Source: Pseudomonadota bacterium (GTDB lineage: Bacteria > Pseudomonadota > Gammaproteobacteria > Burkholderiales > Burkholderiaceae). Taken from it: a DNA stretch of 20,571 nt. Each line of letters starts with the position of its first letter. The first letter of the stretch is position 1. The position numbers and the translations under genes are program-made. Of the stretch, positions 16,271 to 20,571 are shown piece after piece. Under the pieces are notes generated by a model. The model saw nothing but the letters and a program-made list of their open reading frames with translations, ran no database searches and was not told the origin of the DNA. The DNA lies in the NCBI GenBank assembly GCA_963205525.1, contig CAUJJP010000162.1:1-20571 (forward strand). Reading direction: 5' to 3'.

Positions 16271-16458
16271 ATGCGTGTGATGATGCTGGTGAAGGCGACG
16301 ACTCCGAGGCCGTTGCGCCGCCGACACTCGAACTGCTCACCGCCATGGGCAGGTTCAACGAGGAGCTCATCCAGGCCGGTGTGATGCTGGCCGGCGACGG
16401 CCTCAAACCCAGCAAGATCGGCAAGCGCGTGTGGTTCGACGGCGCCAGCCGCACCATC
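16271..16458 (+). pseudogene. Frameshifted and truncated YCII/DGPF-family gene remnant
   Basis: An intact ribosome binding site AGGAG (16260-16264) precedes ATG 16271, which reads MRVMMLVKAT. Family similarity then jumps to the next frame at about 16300 as DSEAVAPPTLELLTAMGRFN, EELIQAGVMLAGDGLKPS and GKRVWFDGASRTI. One missing base near 16300 accounts for the shift. After about 16458 the expected continuation (the DGPF motif and C-terminal half) is absent and the sequence is unrelated. It is therefore a broken 5' half. It lies divergent to the other YCII-type remnant, 164 bases away. From 16459 to 16700 I see no gene, only a weak promoter candidate. Confidence 0.7.
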
Positions 16459-16627
16459 AACCGCAGCTCCCCGCGCATGGTCAATCGGCGAAACTCGCAG
16501 CACATGGTGTTTCAGTGGGGCGCGCCGCGCCGTATACCCATTGACCCGACGCCAGAGGCCGCCGGGCCGATGGTGGTCACGCAGCCGGGGCGCACCCGGT
16601 TGCGGCAGGTGCAACGGCCTTGGTCGG

Positions 16628-16655
16628 TTGACGATCCAGGCGGTCGCCTTAGCGT
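16628..16655 (+). promoter_or_regulatory. Weak promoter candidate for the MBL-fold gene
   Basis: TTGACG (16628-16633) and TAGCGT (16650-16655) are separated by 16 bases, 45 bases before ATG 16701. The -35 is good and the -10 is poor. Confidence 0.3.
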
Positions 16656-16700
16656 CTAAATTCACGGTATTGATGCCTGCCCCCTCAGCCGCACGCGCCC

Positions 16701-17723
16701 ATGCAGACCGATCTCCCGCTGTCCCGCCGCCGCCTGCTGCAAGGCCTGGCCGTGCTGGGCGTCGGCGGTGGAGCGCTCAGCCCTCCGGTGCAGCGCTTTG
16801 CCGCGGCCGCAGAGACCTTCATCCGCGGGCCTGCGGTGCCCGACCAGGAGTTGCAGCGTCTGAGCCAGCGCGTGTGGATGGTGTTCGCGCCCGAGGGTTT
16901 CCCGACCCCGGAGAACCTGGGCATGATGGCCAACGTGGTCTTCGTCATCACCTCGGCCGGGGTGGTGATGCTGGACACCGGCGCATCGGTGCAGATCGGC
17001 GAGATGGCGATCCGGCGCATTCGCACGCTCACCGCGCTGCCGGTGGTGGCCATCGTCAACTCGCACTACCACGGCGACCACTTCCTGGGCAACGACGCCT
17101 TCGTCCAGGCCTTCGGCAAGGACATGCCCATCCACGCCCACCCGGCGGCGCGCAAGCAGATCGAGGGTGTCGCCGGCAACAGCTGGCGTTCGGCCATGGC
17201 GCGCTGGACCAACGGCGCGACCCTGGGCACCGAGCTGGTTGCGCCGAACCGTGACGCCGGCCACGGCGATGTGCTGCGCTTCGGCGACACCCAGCTCAGG
17301 ATCCACCATCACGGCCGCGCCCACACCGAGGCCGATCTGTGCGTGGAGGTGGTGGAGGACAAGCTGGTCTACGTCGGCGACGTGGCGATGAACGGCCGCA
17401 TCGCCAACATGGACGACGGCAGCTACGTGGGCACCCTGAAGGCCTTCGACGCGCTGGAGCGCGACGTCGCCGGCGCGCTGTGGGTGCCCGGCCACGGCAA
17501 GGCCAGCCGCAGCCTGCTGGTCGAGCAGCGCGAGCTGTTCGCCGGCATCTACCAGAACTGCCTGGCGGCGGTGAAGGCGGGCGAGGACGAAGCCGCGGCG
17601 CGCCGCCGCGTGCTCGCCGATCCGCGCGTGGCGCCGCACGCCGGCCGCACCCAGGGCTGGGACAGCAACATCGGCAAGTACATCAGCCTGGCCTACCTGG
17701 AGGCGGAGAAGGAAGCGTTCTGA
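16701..17723 (+). CDS. Tat-exported metallo-beta-lactamase fold hydrolase
   Basis: A 340-residue MBL-fold enzyme. The N-terminus has a twin-arginine motif (LSRRRLLQG, residues 7-15) and a hydrophobic stretch ending near residue 37, so it is probably exported folded with its metals. Zinc ligands are visible: His122, His124, Asp126 and His127 in SHYHGDHFLGN, His208 in GRAHTEADL, Asp227 in YVGDVAMNG and His265 in VPGHGKAS. This is a complete dinuclear site. The overall pattern resembles the SoxH/quinoprotein-associated hydrolases rather than true beta-lactamases, but no substrate can be named. No clear ribosome binding site precedes the ATG. It is convergent with the alpha/beta hydrolase gene, with 106 bases between the stops. 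Confidence 0.88.
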   Translation: MQTDLPLSRRRLLQGLAVLGVGGGALSPPVQRFAAAAETFIRGPAVPDQELQRLSQRVWMVFAPEGFPTPENLGMMANVVFVITSAGVVMLDTGASVQIGEMAIRRIRTLTALPVVAIVNSHYHGDHFLGNDAFVQAFGKDMPIHAHPAARKQIEGVAGNSWRSAMARWTNGATLGTELVAPNRDAGHGDVLRFGDTQLRIHHHGRAHTEADLCVEVVEDKLVYVGDVAMNGRIANMDDGSYVGTLKAFDALERDVAGALWVPGHGKASRSLLVEQRELFAGIYQNCLAAVKAGEDEAAARRRVLADPRVAPHAGRTQGWDSNIGKYISLAYLEAEKEAF

Positions 17724-17829
17724 ACGCTCCCGGCCTCGGCTTGCGCCCGGCCCGCCTCGCCGTCAGGCGGACTCGGGGCCGCCGGGTCTCTTCTTGCGCG
17801 CCCGCTCATGGCGGAAATCGCCCCGGCGC

Positions 17830-18813
17830 TCAGCGCAGCCCGAGCACCCGTCCCAGCCAGTTGCGCTTGGCCGCGATCGCGGCCTCGGCCACCTGCGGGC
17901 CGGGGAAGTTATTGAAGCCGTGATAGCCGCCGGCCCAGACGTGCAGCTCGCAGGTGCCGCCGGTGGCCCAGATGCCCGAGGCGTAGGCCACCGCCTCGTC
18001 GCGGAAGATCTCGGCCGCGCCGACCTCGATATAGGTCGGCGGCAGGCCCGACAGATTGCGGGCGCGCGCCGGTGCCGCGTAGGGATGCACGTCCGCCGCG
18101 CCGCGCTGCGCGCCGAGCAGGGCGGTCCAGGCCGTGTGGTTGTTGTTGCGATCCCAGGCGCCGCGGCCATCGTACTGGCGCGTCGAAACGCTCTCGTTGC
18201 GGTCGTCGATCATGGGCGCGCCCATGTAGACCGCGCCGATGTGCGGCCCCTGGCGGTCGCGCGCCATCAGGGCCACCGCCGCCGCCAGACCGGCACCGGC
18301 GCTGAAGCCACCCACCAGCAAGCGCTGGGGGTCGAAACCCAGTTCGGCCGCGTGCGCCGCCATCCACACCAGTCCGGCATAGCAGTCCTCGGCCTGTGCC
18401 GGTGCCGGATGCTCGGGCGCCAGGCGGTATTCGGCCGAAACCCCCACGCAGCCGTGTTCCAGCGCCGCCTGCACCAGGGTCTCGATCCCGAAGTGGCGCG
18501 TGCCCAGGATCATGCCGCCGCCGTGGATCTCGTACATCCCGGCCGCCCCCGGCTTGGCCCCGCCGCGCGGACGCACCACCGTCAGCGTGAGATCAGGCCC
18601 CCCCGGCGGGCCCGGCACCACCCGGTCCTCCCACTGCACCGCCCGGTCGCCGACGATGTCCTGCATGGTCGGCAGGGTGCGGGCGAAGACCTCGCGGTTC
18701 TGCAGGATGGTGTCGGCGCGCAGCGGCACCTGTTCGACCATGGCAAGAAACTGCGCCAGGCCGGGTTCGAGCTCGGGGTCGTAGGGGACGGGGGGAACGG
18801 GGCTGTAGTCCAT
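17830..18813 (-). CDS. Alpha/beta hydrolase, HSL/GDXG-type esterase
   Basis: A 327-residue esterase from the ATG at 18813. The oxyanion-hole motif HGGGM is at 97-101, the nucleophile elbow GGFSAGAG has Ser171, and the catalytic His298 is in GGYHGF. The acid position lies in VGAAEIFRDEA, where Glu268 stands in place of the usual Asp, an uncommon but known substitution; Asp281 is nearby. The hormone-sensitive-lipase group hydrolyses short-chain acyl esters. There is no signal peptide, so it is probably cytoplasmic. A GTG at 18849 would add 12 Arg/Pro-rich residues and seems less likely. It is the last gene of the high-GC chromosome type before the composition drops. Confidence 0.88.
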   Translation of the reverse strand: MDYSPVPPVPYDPELEPGLAQFLAMVEQVPLRADTILQNREVFARTLPTMQDIVGDRAVQWEDRVVPGPPGGPDLTLTVVRPRGGAKPGAAGMYEIHGGGMILGTRHFGIETLVQAALEHGCVGVSAEYRLAPEHPAPAQAEDCYAGLVWMAAHAAELGFDPQRLLVGGFSAGAGLAAAVALMARDRQGPHIGAVYMGAPMIDDRNESVSTRQYDGRGAWDRNNNHTAWTALLGAQRGAADVHPYAAPARARNLSGLPPTYIEVGAAEIFRDEAVAYASGIWATGGTCELHVWAGGYHGFNNFPGPQVAEAAIAAKRNWLGRVLGLR

Positions 18814-18928
18814 CGGGCGCGGTCTCGGGTCGGATCGATCGCCCTGCACGGCAAGGCATGGGCGGCCGAGGATCTAGGGGATTGGCGGAAGCGGTGAGAA
18901 GCTAACTCAATACCCCGCGAACATAAGT

Positions 18929-18942
18929 AAATCAATGACTTA
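18929..18942 (-). repeat. Left copy of an imperfect inverted repeat flanking the STAS/HATPase module
   Basis: Read on the minus strand the bases are TAAGTCATTGATTT. The right copy at 20475-20488, on the plus strand, is TAAGTTATTGATTT, a 13 of 14 match in opposite orientation. It lies in an AT-richer stretch just inside the change of composition at about 18890. From 18814 to 19085 I see no gene. Confidence 0.45.
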
Positions 18943-19039
18943 GGTATGGGCGAGACCGACATTTTGGCACACCTCGCTGGAACACCTCAACGGCAGGCAC
19001 ATGCATGCTCTGGTGTCCGCGCTCAGCCCTGAAACGACA

Positions 19040-19062
19040 ACGGCTCGCGATCAGCGAGCCGT
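19040..19062 (-). terminator. Probable terminator of the STAS/HATPase operon
   Basis: ACGGCTCGC (19040-19048) and GCGAGCCGT (19054-19062) form a perfect 9-base-pair stem with a 5-base loop. Read on the minus strand it is followed by TGTCGTTTC, a loose T-rich tail, 24 bases after the stop of the small STAS-like gene. Location and stem strength favour a terminator; the T-tract is imperfect. Confidence 0.5.
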
Positions 19063-19085
19063 ATGCGCTCGAACGACGGGTGGCG

Positions 19086-19382
19086 CTACTCGTCGCCTCT
19101 GCCATGTGCCGCGACGAACCCGAAACGGCTCCGGATGAGCTGGTTGATTTGGCGCGTCGACTCGGTGAAGGAGAGAGTGGCCTTGACCTGACTGAACGGC
19201 ACGTGCTCCAGGAGCCGGATGAATGCCGAGTTGACGAAGGCCGACGGCACCGATGTGATGCCCGAGAAGTCAACGACAACGCTTTCGCCCTCCTTCACCG
19301 CGGGCAAGATGAGATTGAAGATGACCTCGCCGTCATCGTAGGACGAGGCGCTCCTGACGTGTTCCAAGACCTTCACTACCAT
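19086..19382 (-). CDS. Small STAS-like protein (DUF4325 type)
   Basis: A 98-residue protein beginning MVVKVLEHVRSASSYDDGEV. The core VVVDFSGITSVPSAFVNSAFIRLLE (about 35-59) is the signature of the STAS-like DUF4325 family, in which a strand ending in DFSG is followed by a Ser-rich loop and helix. In SpoIIAA-type STAS proteins the same position carries the serine phosphorylated by a partner kinase; here Ser44, Ser47 and Ser52 are candidates, which is inference. Its start overlaps the stop of the HATPase gene by 7 bases (ATGGTAG, 19376-19382), so the two products are likely made together. Codon use is less GC-rich than in the genes to the left. Confidence 0.8.
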   Translation of the reverse strand: MVVKVLEHVRSASSYDDGEVIFNLILPAVKEGESVVVDFSGITSVPSAFVNSAFIRLLEHVPFSQVKATLSFTESTRQINQLIRSRFGFVAAHGRGDE

Positions 19383-20305
19383 TCGAACGGCTCAACCTGT
19401 GCATCGCTCGCTGCTAACTCCAAGGTGTCCGTCCGCAGTATGACGCGCACCAAGGTCCCTGGATAGAAGCCATCAGAAGTTCGAGCCGTAATCTTGAACG
19501 GGTGCTCGGACCCAGTAGGCGTGGACGCGGCGGACAGCTGACCGAAGCCAGCTGCTATGAGAACGTTGCCCCCATTGTTCTGCGTGACGTACTTGATGAG
19601 CGTCGGCAGGCCAGCGCCCCGGTTCTGCACGTTGCTCTGCGTGGTGAACCCCTCCCGGCAAGCGAGCCGGAGAGCCGCCGAGTCCGACGTTTCTGGCCGC
19701 TTCCGACGTACCACGGTCGGGATGCCCGCACCGAAGTCAGAGATGGCGATCTGGATGCGGTTCTTGTTGGGGAAGTGCTGGGCGAAGGTGCACCCGACTT
19801 GAACACCCGAGTGGTCTCGCACGTTGTGCAACACCTCTTCCAGCGACACCCGAACCCCGGCCAGGGACTCCGCAGACAGACCGACGGAATCGCCCACCCA
19901 GGGCATCAACGTCTTGAGCAGGTACTCCTGTGCCTGCTGACTGTGGATGAGGCTCAGCGGGATGGTTGTGGCACGCACCGGCGATTCCCCGAACAGCTTT
20001 TTGCCGAGGTAGCGCCGGAAGAACAGCGAGTCATCAAGGAACTTCGTGCCTGGGTTCTGCACGGTGTGGTTCAGGAATCGCACCTTGCACCTCAACAGCT
20101 TGAAGTACTCGATGATGTTCGACAGCACCACCACGCCGACCGGCTCGACGAAGTTGAGCCGGCTGAAGTCGAAGACGACTGTTGAGCACTTGGCGTCGCG
20201 CTGCTCGTCAACGACCTGCGCCAAGAACGCCAGCATAGTGTCGGCGTTGAAGCGCTGCGGCAGCAACACGGTCCGCTCGACCGGAAAGAGTACGTTCCAA
20301 ATCAT
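19376..20305 (-). CDS. STAS-like/HATPase fusion, GHKL-type ATP-binding regulatory protein
   Basis: A 309-residue protein from ATG 20305, preceded by AGGGAG about 12 bases upstream. Residues 1-85 look STAS-like (STVVFDFSRLNFVEPVGVVVLS). Residues about 130-292 form a GHKL ATPase: N-box SLEEVLHNVRDHSG (Glu156, Glu157, Asn161, His165), G1 motif ISDFGAGIP (Asp180, Gly182, Gly184), and a G2-like NRGAGLPTLIKYV (218-230). No phosphoacceptor-His dimerisation domain is present, so it resembles anti-sigma-type kinases such as SpoIIAB or RsbW more than histidine kinases. With the overlapping DUF4325-type gene it suggests partner switching. The target is not in the window. A longer frame from 20440 adds a stretch without family features and skips the ribosome binding site. 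Confidence 0.82.
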   Translation of the reverse strand: MIWNVLFPVERTVLLPQRFNADTMLAFLAQVVDEQRDAKCSTVVFDFSRLNFVEPVGVVVLSNIIEYFKLLRCKVRFLNHTVQNPGTKFLDDSLFFRRYLGKKLFGESPVRATTIPLSLIHSQQAQEYLLKTLMPWVGDSVGLSAESLAGVRVSLEEVLHNVRDHSGVQVGCTFAQHFPNKNRIQIAISDFGAGIPTVVRRKRPETSDSAALRLACREGFTTQSNVQNRGAGLPTLIKYVTQNNGGNVLIAAGFGQLSAASTPTGSEHPFKITARTSDGFYPGTLVRVILRTDTLELAASDAQVEPFEW

Positions 20306-20474
20306 CGGCGGTTCTTCTCTCCCTGCCCGCGCGTCTGATGGAGCGGCGATCGTGCGCGGCACGTTCACCACAAACGAAAGCGGGGCCAAAACCCCAAGCG
20401 TCAACCCTTGGCGGAGAGCGTAGGAAGGGAACCAATCCACCGAACTTAGCCAGCAACTGCTAAAATCTATCTCG

Positions 20475-20488
20475 TAAGTTATTGATTT
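20475..20488 (+). repeat. Right copy of the imperfect inverted repeat
   Basis: TAAGTTATTGATTT, matching 13 of 14 bases of the minus-strand copy at 18929-18942. It lies 170 bases upstream of the HATPase start. It could be a recombination-site arm, a terminal repeat or a shared regulatory site. Confidence 0.45.
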
Positions 20489-20571
20489 GATTGGTGAAAT
20501 TACTCTTGACGAGGTCGAACTTGAAGGCGACCTGAATACTGTACATTCATCCAGTCTTTGTTTCTCGATTT
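20487..20571 (+). CDS. Possible 5' end of a gene running off the right edge
   Basis: From a TTG at 20487 the frame is open to the window end and reads LIGEITLDEVELEGDLNT and so on. An in-frame TAA sits at 20475-20477. The acidic, strand-like composition looks coding, but there is no ATG and no clear ribosome binding site, and only 28 codons are visible. It would be divergent from the HATPase gene. No family can be named. Confidence 0.25.
   Translation, partial: MIGEITLDEVELEGDLNTVHSSSLCFSI
20537..20556. promoter_or_regulatory. LexA-box-like sequence
   Basis: CTGTACATTCATCCAG (20539-20554) fits the proteobacterial SOS pattern CTGT-N8-ACAG with one mismatch in the right half-site, and the flanking bases (TA before, T after) also fit the E. 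coli consensus. It would control a gene beyond the right edge, or the island generally. If the open frame from 20487 is a real gene, the match falls inside it and is probably chance. Confidence 0.35.

Noticed and set aside
16183..16659. Intact 158-residue plus-strand protein covering the second YCII remnant
   Set aside because: Only the middle part is family-like; the start and the tail after about 16458 are unrelated, and the true start with its ribosome binding site lies in another frame.
15727..16665. Long minus-strand frame across both YCII remnants
   Set aside because: It reads the YCII genes in the wrong frame and yields Arg/Ala/Pro-rich sequence.
17714..17728. AGCGTT-CTG-AACGCT hairpin across the MBL-fold gene stop
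   Set aside because: The stem is short and no T-run follows, so it is not called a terminator.
17752..17770. CCGCCT/AGGCGG inverted repeat between the convergent MBL and esterase genes
   Set aside because: Six base pairs in very GC-rich DNA without a T-tract; expected by chance.
19005..19466. Plus-strand frame opposite the small STAS-like gene
   Set aside because: The minus-strand product has a recognisable core and overlaps its operon partner; the plus frame has no ribosome binding site or family features.
1..20571. tRNA, rRNA, CRISPR arrays, insertion sequences
   Set aside because: I saw no cloverleaf sequences, rRNA motifs, regularly spaced repeats or transposase-like frames.

Overview
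The window looks like chromosomal DNA from a high-GC betaproteobacterium, most likely Burkholderiales. The grounds are very high GC with strongly biased codons over most of its length, the lptF/pepA divergence with holC downstream, a CysB with the family's sulfate-binding motif, and an enoyl-CoA hydratase-like protein of the type annotated in Burkholderiales as alternative oxepin-CoA hydrolase. This assignment rests on gene content and protein sequence recalled from memory, not on a search.

Layout. 1-3300: the 3' end of an unrecognised gene, a minus-strand crotonase-family gene, and a FimV-like membrane protein gene. 3382-8145 (minus strand): a tightly packed run lptF-lptG-cbiX-cysB-aminotransferase, with junctions that overlap or lie a few bases apart. 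It joins LPS export, siroheme synthesis, the sulfur regulator and a probable methionine-type aminotransferase. 8186-10107: pepA and holC, divergent from lptF. 10199-12297: an orphan branched-chain amino-acid type binding lipoprotein closed by a clear terminator, then a hydroxypyruvate isomerase family gene.

12354-15721: a sensor kinase and FixJ-type regulator (4-base overlap), then an exported HbpS/GlcG-like protein and an exported ankyrin-repeat protein (again a 4-base overlap). A perfect palindrome at the regulator's stop codon is a candidate operator for the second pair. The set resembles the HbpS-SenS-SenR redox/heme sensing arrangement known from Streptomyces. 15732-16458: two degenerate YCII/DGPF genes, one with an in-frame stop and one frameshifted and truncated. 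16701-18813: a Tat-exported metallo-beta-lactamase fold enzyme convergent with an alpha/beta hydrolase.

From about 18890 to the right edge the base composition drops. The DNA there carries a two-gene module: a STAS-like/HATPase fusion plus a small STAS-like protein of the DUF4325 type, overlapping by 7 bases. An imperfect inverted repeat (13 of 14) flanks the module, and a LexA-box-like sequence lies at the right edge. This is the most island-like and least understood part of the window and the best candidate for an undescribed system, probably continuing beyond the right end.
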